Positions 8,540 to 17,422 are shown, numbered from the stretch's first letter. The stretch: DNA of 64,000 nucleotides from Desulfurococcaceae archaeon (GCA_020832925.1 JAJHRF010000003.1:1-64000), one strand, 5' to 3'. Made by a program: numbers and translations. The notes: generated from the sequence alone by a model not told the origin.

Positions 8540-9409
8540 CTAAACCTCTCCCACAGGCGCTATAGAAGCGAAGGTCTCCTTCTCAAATATGTAGACATCC
8601 TTAGCAACCCTAATCAGCTTACCTGTAGCAGGGGAGGTAACGATCTTGCCTCCTACGTAGCCAAGTGCATCTCCTTTCACAACATCTTTACCTGACTCTA
8701 CAACCGGGTTTGGAAAGCCCTCTGCTGGTGACTCTACGTGGACTAGCTTTCCATAGTACCTCTTCTCAGTAGCCCTAGGCTTCTCACCATCTTCTAGAAC
8801 CCTTAGAGCCCTTAAAGTCCCCAGAACAACGTTTAGCAGCGTTTCTCCCCACTCACTGCTACAGTATCCATCGCCACTAGCAGTCTCTATAATAGCTGAT
8901 GGTATGCCCCTATGTGTTGTCTCAACAAATAGCTGACCCCTTAAACCAGTTGACTCAACAACAGTATCCTACGGGATCAGGTCTGTGAACTGCTTCACCT
9001 TGGGGAACTCCTTGTAGAGTGCAAGTATGTACTGGTAGCTGTTTAGACCTGCACAGTGAAGGTCTAGAACATAGCTTGTCTGCTCAGCCAACTCCCAAAC
9101 AGCTCTAACAATCCTCTTAGTTATTATTGACCCTGCTCCATCAGGGAAAACCCTGTTTAAATCTACATAATCAACAGGATTAAACCTTGTTCTAGTAGCA
9201 AAGCCAAGGATATTCACAACCGGTACCACTACAACTGACCCATTAAGCCTCTTCCCTATTGAGAGATATTCGATAAGTCTGTAAGCTGTGTACACACCTG
9301 TAGCCTCATCTCAGTGGACACCAGCTGTTACAAGATCCCTTGGCTCTCCAGACCCAAAAACGTAGTACCTTAACCTAACCTCACCAAGGTCAAGAACCTT
9401 AAGGCTCAT
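8540..9409 (-). pseudogene. succinylglutamate desuccinylase / aspartoacylase family, two in-frame stops
   Basis: One frame of 290 codons runs from ATG 9409 to TAG 8540. Codon 33 is TGA (9311-9313) in the context TAGVH-stop-DEATG. The family motif here is GVHGDE with the zinc-binding His and Glu, so TGA stands for Gly (GGA to TGA). Codon 147 is TAG (8969-8971) in FTDLIP-stop-DTVVES. Between and after the stops all family features remain: NPVDYVDLNRVFPD, DLHCAG, then the C-terminal beta domain (GDALGYVGGKIV). With only two substitutions, it either died recently or contains sequence errors. Confidence 0.8.
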
Positions 9410-9517
9410 TGTGTAACACCTTACAGTACCAAGATACTGTATTTACTATATAAGGTGAGGTTATTTGCTATGTCTGCTCTACACATAGCTTGTAGAGTGT
9501 AACCTTTCTTCTCCCCC

Positions 9518-10590
9518 TCATAACAGGCTCTTCCAAACAACACCCTCTTTAACTAGGGACTTCAAAGCCTTGTAAACGCCTTTCAAAGAGTAGTTGCTTA
9601 TATATCCCCAGACCTCGTAAGTTGTTGCCTTACCAAGATCTTTCAAAACCTTGATTACCTGCTCCTTAAGCTCACTCCTCCTAGCCACCGTCCTGGGTCT
9701 GAAGCCGACTGTTAGAACTGTTAAGGATTTGCTAAGAGTTTTAGCTACGTGGGAAGCTATTGCTGATAGCGGTGATGTGTAGACGCCTCTCTTTGCAAGT
9801 GTGTTTAGTGCTTCTAGAGCTTCGTTGCCAGAAACCTCAACAACCTTGACAAGCTCTTCACCTGCTAGGTGCTTAGGAGCTTTAGCGTCTTTGGGAACAA
9901 CGGCAACGATATCAATGCTAAGATCTACTCCAGACTCTCTAAGCTCCTTAACGCCTTTAGCGAGAGCAAAAGCTAGTACATCTGATCTCGCAGGAACTAC
10001 AACACTCTCAACATCTACCCTAGCTTCATAAACCTCGAAAACAATTGTCTTTAAGCCCTCAACAGTTAGAGCGTTTACATACTCTATAACAGGGGTGTCC
10101 TGGGGCATAGAACTACAGGTAACCACCTCACCAAACTCCAAGAGCTTTAGAAGCTCAGAAGAGTCTATGGTGAACAGCTCATCAATACACTGAACAACTT
10201 TTGCATATCTGTACAAGTAGCGTGAGAGTGAGGAGCTGAAGTCCTGCTCATAACTAATAGAGGCATTGGAGAAGCTCTTTGAAGTAATGTAGCTTGCGAT
10301 AACGGTTGAAGCTCTATCAGCATAGCTACCAGTTGGATTAACCTTCTCATTCTTCACTAACACACCATCAACTTTATGATCGGTGTAAGCCCTTCACCAA
10401 GACTAATAATCCTTTGAAAGCGTGGTAACAGTGATGAGTACCTCCATACACCGGGCCTACTAGAATCTATAGAGAATCTATAACTATCGTACTCTACGAT
10501 AGGCAAACCTCCGCAGAATGGGTATCTAGATAAAAAGCCTTGTTCCCCTAGCTCCCTACCACACCTTGAGCATCTAACCCTTATCGACAT
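9518..10590 (-). pseudogene. threonine-synthase-like PLP-fold pseudoenzyme with C-terminal winged helix, frameshifted
   Basis: The N-terminal piece (10590 to 10357) has the zinc-ribbon-like start CSRCGRE, then GVWRYSSLLP and SLGEGLTP, all typical of threonine synthase. A missing A in an A-run near 10370 shifts the frame. The next piece (10363 to 9518) begins VKNEKVNPTGSYADRAST. In true enzymes this is NPTGSFKDRG, with Lys holding pyridoxal phosphate; here Lys is Ala. The STGNTSAS and GNGG phosphate-binding loops are also replaced. The last 55 residues (QVIKVLKDLGKATTYEVWGY) form a winged helix-turn-helix. The ancestor was probably a non-catalytic sensor or regulator. Repaired length is about 357 residues. 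Confidence 0.65.
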
Positions 10591-10608
10591 GCCTAGCTCT
10601 AGTCATTC

Positions 10609-10911
10609 TTATCTCCTTGCAAGCGTTATTAAGTACTCATAGATCTTTTTATCACCTGTTATTTCAGGATGGAACGTTATTGCCATAAGATTGCTCTGTA
10701 CGGCTGCTGCACCAACTTTTCCAAGAACTGGATGGTCGACATAGCTAATTATCTTTGCCTGTGGCCAAGCCTCTGATATTACTGGAGCCCTTATGAATGC
10801 TGCTCGAACTTCTCCTATGCCTTCAATACTGACTACAGCTTCGAATGATTGGTTCTACCTCCCAAAAGCATTCCTAACAACAGCTATGTTCATAAGCCCT
10901 AAGGTGAACTG
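10609..10911 (-). pseudogene. pdxT: pdxT (glutaminase subunit of PLP synthase) C-terminal remnant with in-frame TAG
   Basis: The frame reads TLGLMNIAVVRNAFGR, then TAG at 10855-10857, then NQSFEAVVSIEGIGEVRAAF, IRAPVI, FHPEITGD and YEYLITLARR before TAA at 10609-10611. PdxT proteins read RNAFGRQ..SFEA at this point, so CAG (Gln) has become TAG. The His-x-Glu of the glutaminase triad (FHPEITGD) is kept. The first two thirds of the protein, with the catalytic Cys, are absent: upstream of about 10911 the frame belongs to unrelated AT-rich sequence. No pdxS gene is visible. Confidence 0.75.
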
Positions 10912-11466
10912 ACCCGTTTCACCAACAACCCTATCAATAACCTTTTTAGCTAAGATAATGCTTGGAACTGTAAATGGTGAGTTATCAATATCAATAGATA
11001 TTGTTAAAGGTCCTAATTTTATGTTGCTATCTTTGGATAACTCATTTATAAAATCTTGAATCTCTGAATGTCTATTACCTGGTGAAAGCTTTAGTAGCTC
11101 AACAAAGTCGGAGTAGTATTTGGTGGTATTTGGATTATTTGAGAAGAAAAGCTTCTTTATTGTATCTAGTGTTGGTACTGGTGTTAGCATTTCTTTTGGT
11201 AGGAAGAGAACTTCAATATTCCTATTAGGGTCTCGTAACATAAGCCCTTTACTAATTAGATCTTGTCTAAGTGCAACACTTTTTGGTGTAAGAGCATATT
11301 CGAATAGGTCATCAACTTTGTACTGTTTTTGTATCCATTTCTCGCTTATCTTACCTATGTTGTCAAGATACTCAATAGCCTTGTTCACAACCTCCTCTAC
11401 TTTACCTCTTGAGATAGTGCTGAGTATGTCATTTATAGAGATATACATACCTCTATGATGTTTCAT
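10912..11466 (-). pseudogene. unidentified ORF fused in frame to the pdxT tail
   Basis: About 183 codons from ATG 11466 (GISIND-like start, then IEYLDNIGKISEKWIQKQYK and LFLPKEMLTPVPTLDTIKKL) run without a stop into the pdxT fragment. Composition is clearly more AT-rich than the pdxT side, so the fusion marks a junction of two kinds of DNA at about 10905-10920. The order of segments faintly recalls solute-binding or surface proteins, but I cannot name the family. Its 5' end abuts the divergent cellulase remnant. The reading frame itself is intact, so it may be a truncated real gene and not a chance ORF. Confidence 0.4.
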
Positions 11467-11936
11467 AATGTAAGCTATTTAGTTGTGGAACCTCTATGGT
11501 ATACATCTGTATTCAGTGAAGAGATGTTTATAGAGACTTGGATTTCTGTTGTAAAAAGTAATCTTCATGATAGGCTTCCTCCTGATCACTACTATACATG
11601 TATGAATGCGTTACATGAGGTGTTAGTAATTCAAAAACATATTGGAGTTTAGTAGCTGAAAGAATAGGTAAGGCTATACTGGAGGTTGCTCCTCACTAAC
11701 TTATAGTTGTTAAAGGTACTCAGCTAACTAATCCGCAATTTGGTAACATTACGCTGTCTCCGTACAATGTATTCTGAGATGAAAACCTTAGAGCTGTGAA
11801 GGACTACCCTGCGGATTTACCGAGAGATAAACTAGTATACGGAGTGAATACCTATGAACCTGATATATATATACAGCTTTACATCGATAACCCGAAGCTA
11901 TGGTTTTCTATACGAGATCAGAACTGGGGTATCTAA
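11455..11936 (+). pseudogene. GH5-family cellulase remnant
   Basis: The first frame reads SYLVVEPLWYTSVFSEEMFI ETWISVVK, matching archaeal GH5 endoglucanases (EPLWYTxxFSEEDFINTWI). The next 120 bases do not match. In a second frame VAERIGKAILEVAPH, stop, LIVVKGTQLTNPQFGN, then NVF, stop, DENLRAVKDYPADLPRDKLV is again GH5-like. TAA 11697-11699 and TGA 11775-11777 fall on positions that are Trp in the family (VAPHWLI, NAWWGxNL). The segment with the acid/base Glu (NEPH) is missing, and the nucleophile region (IGEFGG) is not recognisable after TAA 11934. It cannot be functional. Confidence 0.65.
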
Positions 11937-12376
11937 CCTCTTCCCTGCTCTGAAGGGTGGGGTTCCTGTTGATGGGGGAGATCCGGGATTACATCTCCTT
12001 GGTTCTGGGATTTTTAATATTTAAAATACCATTGGTGTACTTAACCTCTAGCTTAATATATTAGTATACTAATGGATGTACTAGATACTGCATTAAGCTA
12101 TTAATCGTTTAAGAGACTATACCATGTTTATACCTAGTTAAGGATTCTAACTACATCTTTTTCTTTGCAAATGTGCAAGATCTCGCACATCGAGTTGTAC
12201 TAGGTTTACAATAATGTTTAGAATTGAACGTCTAAGTAACTATGTATAGAATAGCATGTCGATACGCAGTTTAAGTTTATTTAGAGTACTTCAGGTCTAT
12301 GTAGGACCTTGAGCTGATGTAGCTAATCAATGTAGTGTAAAAAAGCTCTATAGTCTATGTCGTACCTCACGGTGTA

Positions 12377-12414
12377 GTTAAGTGCCGCTTAACTTTCCGC
12401 TGGTAAAGTTAAGC
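12377..12414. repeat. nested palindromes built on GTTAAG/CTTAAC
   Basis: A perfect 10-base inverted repeat (GCTTAACTTT 12387-12396 and its complement 12405-12414) has an 8-base loop. It overlaps a second, 6-base inverted repeat (GTTAAG 12377-12382, CTTAAC 12388-12393). Three related half-sites thus lie in 38 bases, able to form alternative hairpins. It lies in gene-free DNA between two broken genes. It could be a protein-binding site, a terminator-like hairpin or the end of a lost mobile element. Confidence 0.5.
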
Positions 12415-12599
12415 AACTTCGATAGAAGTTCTTGAGCTTATGGATACTATGGGGGTTCATGAATCTGAAGTCTGTAGAATAAACTTATTGTAGAGTACCT
12501 TATAAAACTTGAAAGTATAATAGATAGAATTCCATTAAATAGCGTAGGCTAGAAATGTAGCTTTTATCATTTGTATGCATTAAATTCTTGTAAGCTGAT

Positions 12600-13095
12600 G
12601 TTATAGTTATCCTCTACCATTCCACGACTTCTATAATTATTCCTTCATCACTTACTATATCCCTCTCCGGCGTGTATTCTAAGCGTTGAAACACTCTTAT
12701 CATAGTCCACGATTATTCTTCCTTTGCTATCTGTTTTTAATTTCGGAAATAGTTATTAGGTATTATTGGGTCAGGGTAGAACCTTACAACGTTGACATCA
12801 AAAACTCTAGCTATCGAGCATATTGCAAGTACTCCTATACTATTATTGATAACCATTATACTACACTTTATCTATGTAGTAGGATTCCCTAATGGACCTG
12901 CGACATAGTAGAGCTGTTCTTCAGGTTCTTTCAATCCTAGTTTATATATGGATACACCAATCTCTAGAAATACAAGCTTAATCAATCCTTCTGTAGGGGT
13001 TTCAATTTACAAATTAAAGATATCTTCTCTCTTCTCGTTAAGCATGACTGTTACGAATTGACTAAGTTTACCTGTTTTGCAATCCTAAGAGCATA
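12600..13095 (-). pseudogene. multiply broken ORF of unknown function
   Basis: Reverse-strand frames read, in order, LSQFVTVMLNEKREDIFNL, stop, IETPTEGLIKLVFLEIGVSI, KLGLKEPEEQLYYVAGPLGNP, stop, SIARVFDVNVVRFYPDP. After another shift comes SKGRIIVDYDKSVSTLRIHAG. The phrases are protein-like and joined in one frame over most of the length, but at least three stops and one frameshift interrupt them. I cannot identify the family; an exported beta-rich protein is possible. Together with the cellulase remnant it shows this AT-rich stretch once held genes. Confidence 0.4.
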
Positions 13096-13099
13096 AATA

Positions 13100-13968
13100 T
13101 CTATTTTTTCAATATTAGGAACTTACATCTTTTACTAAGTATCTTGTAATTATCAATTAATTATCAATCATAATCTAAGGCTCTAGCATGGTATACTTAA
13201 TTCAAGAAAGTCGTTTAGGTAAAACAATATTTTAATCAAGAACTCAGCTTACATAAATTACATGATGTATAGTTAGCATAACGCTATAAAAACTCTTTTG
13301 TTTACTAATGAGTACACCAATGAGTGTACTTATCAAGGTATAGACTGTTTTCAATAATGATATTCCTTACAAGTTCAAGTATCTAATATTTAACTCTCTA
13401 GCGCTAGAGGAGGTCATAGGGGTATAATCACAATACTCTACGAGGTATCATTGAATTGATTCGATAGTGAAGAATAACGGAGTCTGTAAAACGGTGGTGC
13501 TTGATCCAGTGTATGTAGAACTAAAAGATTTGGATACCGAAAGAAGTCAGTAAAGAATTCACGAAGTCACTTCTTGTATATACACATTACTTATCTACAG
13601 CATATAGTTGCCGAATGTACCGATTTACTAGTGGATACACTTGTTTACCTCTATATATGCTTTGCATTAGTTTAAGTAGAGGATAATATTAGGTATTCTA
13701 ATCTTTTAAAGTGTTTAATATAAGCTCCAGATCTATTTTGATAGGGACGACATCAAGTTGTTTTATACTATGAATAGATTTTCCACAATATTTTAGCGAT
13801 GTATTGTGTATTCATTGTTTTCTTAATAAAGTTTTCGATTGAAGGGGAATACTATCTGTTTAGCCTATAGCAGATTTGTAGTGTAACTAACTAGTTGACT
13901 AACTAGTGTATGTAGACTTTATCGCAATAGTGGATTGTAGTAAAAGACTGCTTTAGAATTTCTCTACT
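13100..13968. other. AT-rich stretch without a supportable gene
   Basis: All six frames are closed at short intervals. One forward segment near 13468-13554 reads IVKNNGVCKTVVLDPVYVE before a stop, and may be debris of a gene. No tRNA, C/D box pair or transposase signature is seen. Near the right end, 13886-13907 holds a 10-base direct repeat (see separate entry). The region fits long-decayed accessory DNA preceding the intact pyrH gene. Confidence 0.5.
13886..13907. repeat. direct repeat ACTAACTAGT x2, also a 7-base palindrome
   Basis: ACTAACTAGT occurs at 13886-13895 and again at 13898-13907, two bases apart. ACTAGTT (13890-13896) and AACTAGT (13901-13907) are inverted around GACT. It sits about 60 bases from the end of pyrH, at the right border of the decayed region. 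That position would suit an attachment-site or insertion scar, but nothing else supports this. Confidence 0.35.
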
Positions 13969-14646
13969 TTAGCATGGTTTAATTCTAGTCCCTATCGAGC
14001 TGTTTATAGCTTTGTAAACATTTTGAGGCTCTATACCGTTGAAAACTATAACGTCTATACAGCTACGCTTCACTATTTGTAGTGCTACTGAATCTAGTAG
14101 TTCGTATCCTCCTGCTTCAAACCTCTGGCTTACGATTTCTTTTAGCTGTTCTATAGTGACTATGTCTAGTTTCTTAGCGTCGCTGTATTTCCTAGGATCT
14201 TTATCGTACACACCGTCAACATCTGTTGCGTACAAGATAGTCTTTATACCTAGGCTTTCAGCAACAACAGCCGCAACTGCTGCTGTTGATTGTCCTGGTT
14301 GTAGACCTCCAACAACAACAATCTTACCTGTACTCCAAGCTGTTAAAATACTGTCTATACTTCTTGGTATAGGTGTGTAAGAATCATCACCTATTGCTAG
14401 CGCTAAGAGGAGAGCATTAACTCTCGCAATCTCGATTCCTATCATATCGGCTTGTGCATCGTTTAAACCTAGAGCTTTAGCACTACTTATGTAGTTTCTA
14501 GCATACTTCCCACCACCGACAACAACGGCTACTCTATATCCTTGGCTATGCAGATTCTTGATGATATCTGCATAAGATTTGATTAAGGATGGGTTATCAG
14601 GATTTATTATTTTACCCGATATCTTGATAAGGATCTTCTTACTCAA
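13969..14646 (-). CDS. pyrH: UMP kinase (archaeal PyrH)
   Basis: 225 residues, the normal length for the archaeal amino acid kinase-type enzyme that phosphorylates UMP to UDP in pyrimidine nucleotide synthesis. Visible features are the N-terminal KISGKI phosphate-binding strand, VVVGGGKYARNYI, the acidic site region (NDAQADMIGIEIARVNALLL), VVGGLQPGQSTAAVAA and ATDVDGVYDKDPRKY. It is cytosolic. It starts with ATG and stands alone, convergent with nothing and bordered downstream by decayed DNA. It is the first clearly intact core gene reading from the left. Confidence 0.95.
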   Translation of the reverse strand: MSKKILIKISGKIINPDNPSLIKSYADIIKNLHSQGYRVAVVVGGGKYARNYISSAKALGLNDAQADMIGIEIARVNALLLALAIGDDSYTPIPRSIDSILTAWSTGKIVVVGGLQPGQSTAAVAAVVAESLGIKTILYATDVDGVYDKDPRKYSDAKKLDIVTIEQLKEIVSQRFEAGGYELLDSVALQIVKRSCIDVIVFNGIEPQNVYKAINSSIGTRIKPC

Positions 14647-14799
14647 TTTCTGCCCTAAAGCACTGTGAAGGAAACTGGTTATAAGTTGTAGTTATCTACT
14701 AGATGTTGATAAGGGGACTTTAGATGTAGAGCTTAGATTCTTTATGAAGTTATGAAAGTTATCAATAAAGTTATTAATTCTGTTAAAGCTATAAACTAG

Positions 14800-14857
14800 T
14801 AGATGATGTTAATCCCGACCGCTCCCGATGGATGAGGATGTGGCGGCTGACTGACAT
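14800..14857 (+). ncRNA. candidate C/D box sRNA upstream of the THUMP methyltransferase
   Basis: C-like box ATGATGT 14803-14809, D'-like CCGA 14825-14828, C'-like ATGAGGA 14832-14838 and D box CTGA 14851-14854. The C' to D guide is exactly 12 nt. The stretch is G+C-rich (CCCGACCGCTCCCGA) in an AT-rich intergenic region, as expected of a structured RNA in a hyperthermophile. The C and D' boxes deviate from consensus. No rRNA target was identified. Confidence 0.4.
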
Positions 14858-14948
14858 ATCTTACTATAGATACGGTCTTACAATCTTCGCAAAGCATATC
14901 TACCAGGTCCTCATAGTTGTTCAAAACTCTACGAAGAGGTGGTAAGCT

Positions 14949-16115
14949 ATGGGTATCAAGATGCTGGTTACCTGTGATACAGGATTTGAAAAAGTGCTGG
15001 TCAACGAGCTGGAGGATATTATGAAATTGAATGTTCTTAAGGTTTCTAGTGGAAGAGTATTTATTGAAGTTCTGGATAAAGAGGATATTGTTAATGTTCT
15101 TAGGTCTAGGATAGCCAATAACGTTTATATACTTCTCCATGTTGAGGAGAATGTTAATGATTTAGAAGCTATATATAGGGTTGTTAAAGGGATAGATTTC
15201 GCTAGTTTTATCGAACCTTGGCAAAACTTCGCTATAAGACCTGAGAGAATAGGTAAACACAATTTTACGAGCATAGATATTGGTAGAGTTGCAGGTCAAG
15301 CTGTTATCGATGGATATCTAGAATCTCGTGGTGTAAGGCTCAAGGTAGACCTAGACAATCCTGATGTAGAGGTGTACGTCGAACTTAATGTAGATAAACT
15401 AATTGTAGGGCTTTCTTTAACACGTAGTTCGCTCCACAATCGAAAGTATAAACTTTTTGCTCATCCAGCAGGTTTAAAGCCTACGATAGCTTTTGCACTC
15501 CTTAAAATTGCTGATTGGGTTCCAGGGCAACCTATCCTAGATCCTATGTGTGGAGGTGGAACCATAGTTATAGAAGCTGCTTTAGCATCTAAAGGTGTTG
15601 AAGTACCTTGTATAGCAATAGACTATCTAGATATAAACATCTTGAACAAGTTGTGCCCCGAATGTGGTACGTATCTACATAGTTTATGCTTTAAAAACTA
15701 TAGAGATGCTGATAGAGTTTTCGTAGGAGTAGATATAAATCCAAGGTTTGTTGAAGGAGCTATAGTTAATGCTAAGAATGCGGGAGTAGATGATGTAACG
15801 CTGTTCTTAGTAGGAGATTTAAGGGAGGTTGTACCTAAGCTTAAAAGTATTGAGAAAGAATTTGGTGTAGAATTCCATACAGCTGTTTTCAATCCTCCTT
15901 ACGGGCACAGGATGAAACCAGGATCCTTAGGTAAACTCTATGAAGATGCTATAAGAACTCTGATAAACCATGGATTTAGAACTATTATCTTCATAACTTC
16001 TGCTACAAAAGTTAGTGAGAAAGTTCTAGCTAATTTTAATGAGATTGAGGTTGAAAAATTTAAAGTTATACACAGTACACTACCTTCATATGTATACCGC
16101 ATAAGAACACGTTAA
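14949..16115 (+). CDS. THUMP-domain tRNA (guanine-N2-)-methyltransferase, Trm14/TrmN-like
   Basis: 388 residues. The N-terminal part (about 1-150) has a ferredoxin-like and THUMP layout that binds the tRNA acceptor arm. A class I methyltransferase follows, with the SAM-binding loop DPMCGGGT at about 198-205 and catalytic NPPY at about 315. A Cys cluster (CPECGTYLHSLC, about 238-250) is inserted in the catalytic domain. Family members methylate N2 of guanine 6 (Trm14) or G10 (TrmG10); the insertion and length fit Trm14 better, but sequence alone does not decide. GAGGTGG lies just upstream of the ATG. Confidence 0.8.
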   Translation: MGIKMLVTCDTGFEKVLVNELEDIMKLNVLKVSSGRVFIEVLDKEDIVNVLRSRIANNVYILLHVEENVNDLEAIYRVVKGIDFASFIEPWQNFAIRPERIGKHNFTSIDIGRVAGQAVIDGYLESRGVRLKVDLDNPDVEVYVELNVDKLIVGLSLTRSSLHNRKYKLFAHPAGLKPTIAFALLKIADWVPGQPILDPMCGGGTIVIEAALASKGVEVPCIAIDYLDINILNKLCPECGTYLHSLCFKNYRDADRVFVGVDINPRFVEGAIVNAKNAGVDDVTLFLVGDLREVVPKLKSIEKEFGVEFHTAVFNPPYGHRMKPGSLGKLYEDAIRTLINHGFRTIIFITSATKVSEKVLANFNEIEVEKFKVIHSTLPSYVYRIRTR

Positions 16116-16121
16116 TAAGTT

Positions 16122-16181
16122 GTGTCAGCTCGTCATGAGCTCCTCATCGTTATACTTGGGCTGGAGCGGCGTCATCATCTA
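16122..16181 (-). ncRNA. candidate C/D box sRNA downstream of the THUMP methyltransferase
   Basis: On the reverse strand: C box ATGATGA (16178-16172), C'-like ATGAGGA (16147-16141), then exactly 12 nt (GCTCATGACGAG) and D box CTGA (16128-16125). A D' box is not recognisable where expected. The C' variant and 12-nt spacing are the same as in the candidate on the other side of the methyltransferase gene. The guide contains an internal palindrome, so a plain hairpin (AGCTC/GAGCT) is the alternative explanation. Confidence 0.4.
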
Positions 16182-16288
16182 GTAGATTACCAGAGTTAGT
16201 TCAGGATATAAGCAGTGGTGAGCTTTAGTTGCTAATTACTATGGATGTTTATGGGTACCCATATCGCTATACTTATTTAGGAGAAGCT

Positions 16289-17422
16289 CTAGTTTTTCAT
16301 CGTGTTCTTTAGGTACTTCCACATATACAATCTCTTAGGCTCTATCTCTATACCTAATCTCTCTAAATTCAGGTATAGGTTTAGTAGAGCCTCTTCGTCA
16401 CTTTTAGCTTGAACTGGGGGGTATTTGAAGTAGAACATGGAGGCCCAGGGGGGCGAACCCTGCACCCCTCTATCCATTAAAGCTTTAGCAAGTCTTACTG
16501 TATCTATCAGCACTGGTGTTGCCATAGCTTTATCATCTACAACTAGTTTTAGATCTATGGTTATGGGGAACCCCATGAATGTTCTGGCTTTTATGTATAT
16601 GTAGGAGACTTTGGTGTTCCCTAAGAACGGTATATATCCACTAGGACCAGCGAATAGGTTGTGCAGTATATCTTCAGGTTTAGGTTGTGTAGATGCTACA
16701 GCCATGGTTTTCGAGATCTTCTTGCTCGTCAATCTCTCTTGTGCCAGCATGTTCTTGAAATCTGTGTTCCCTCCAACGTTAAGCTGGTAAGATTCTAGTA
16801 TTTCTGCCCCTCTCATAGCTATTAAGCTTGCGAGAGTTCTATGGATTATCGTAGAGCCTAGCTGTCCTTTAATATCATCTCCAAGGATAACAGCACCCTT
16901 TTCTTCGAACATTTTCTGGTACCTAGGATCGCTAGCTATGAACTCGGGGATACAGTTCACAAAGGCTACACCTGCTTTAGCAGCTGCTTCAGCATAGAAT
17001 CTCGAAGCTTTAGCACTTCCAACAGGTAATAGGTTTACGAGAACATCAACCCTATAAGATTTCAGCTCGTTTACAAGTTCTTCAAGTGTTGGCTCTGGGT
17101 AATCAGCAGGCTTAAAGTCTTCGATCATGTGTTCTGCTACCCCATCTAACACTCTGCCCATCCTCACTATAACATCTGTTTTAGGCATATCGATAAGCTT
17201 TGGGACGACGTTCGGGTACGCGAATATAGCTTCAGCTAGATCTTTACCTACCTTCTCTTTCGATACATCTACAGCGTAAACAATATCTATATCGCTCACC
17301 CTATACCCCCCTATATTCTCGTGTATAACACCGAAGACATTACTATTATTTTTCGCATATACAACAGCTTGAACAAACATCGCCGCTATATTACCTACGC
17401 CAACAATTCCAACTCTAACCAT
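16289..17422 (-). CDS. myo-inositol-1-phosphate synthase
   Basis: 377 residues, usual for the short archaeal/actinobacterial type. It turns glucose-6-phosphate into inositol-1-phosphate with bound NAD. The product feeds archaetidylinositol lipids and the compatible solute di-myo-inositol phosphate. Seen here: N-terminal NAD-binding GVGNIA, LLPVGSAKASRFYAEAA, the core GDDIKGQLGSTIIHR, NVGGNTDF and TSKKISKT, where the catalytic lysines lie. The ATG at 17422 is within a perfect dyad shared with the divergent PadR-type regulator, which suggests repression at its promoter. Transcription is probably leaderless or nearly so. Confidence 0.92.
   Translation of the reverse strand: MVRVGIVGVGNIAAMFVQAVVYAKNNSNVFGVIHENIGGYRVSDIDIVYAVDVSKEKVGKDLAEAIFAYPNVVPKLIDMPKTDVIVRMGRVLDGVAEHMIEDFKPADYPEPTLEELVNELKSYRVDVLVNLLPVGSAKASRFYAEAAAKAGVAFVNCIPEFIASDPRYQKMFEEKGAVILGDDIKGQLGSTIIHRTLASLIAMRGAEILESYQLNVGGNTDFKNMLAQERLTSKKISKTMAVASTQPKPEDILHNLFAGPSGYIPFLGNTKVSYIYIKARTFMGFPITIDLKLVVDDKAMATPVLIDTVRLAKALMDRGVQGSPPWASMFYFKYPPVQAKSDEEALLNLYLNLERLGIEIEPKRLYMWKYLKNTMKN

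Noticed and set aside
8969-8971. TAG as pyrrolysine and TGA as selenocysteine in the AstE-like gene
   Set aside because: The TGA replaces the Gly of GVHGDE and the TAG lies at an ordinary position; no Pyl or Sec genes or SECIS-like element were seen.
11455-13968. Insertion sequence in the gene-poor stretch
   Set aside because: No transposase motif (DDE, HUH or serine recombinase) could be found in any frame, and no terminal inverted repeats bracket the region.
14796-15140. Reverse ORF with a VSQPPHPHPSGA end
   Set aside because: It overlaps the start of the THUMP methyltransferase and the sRNA candidate; composition and position indicate a shadow frame.
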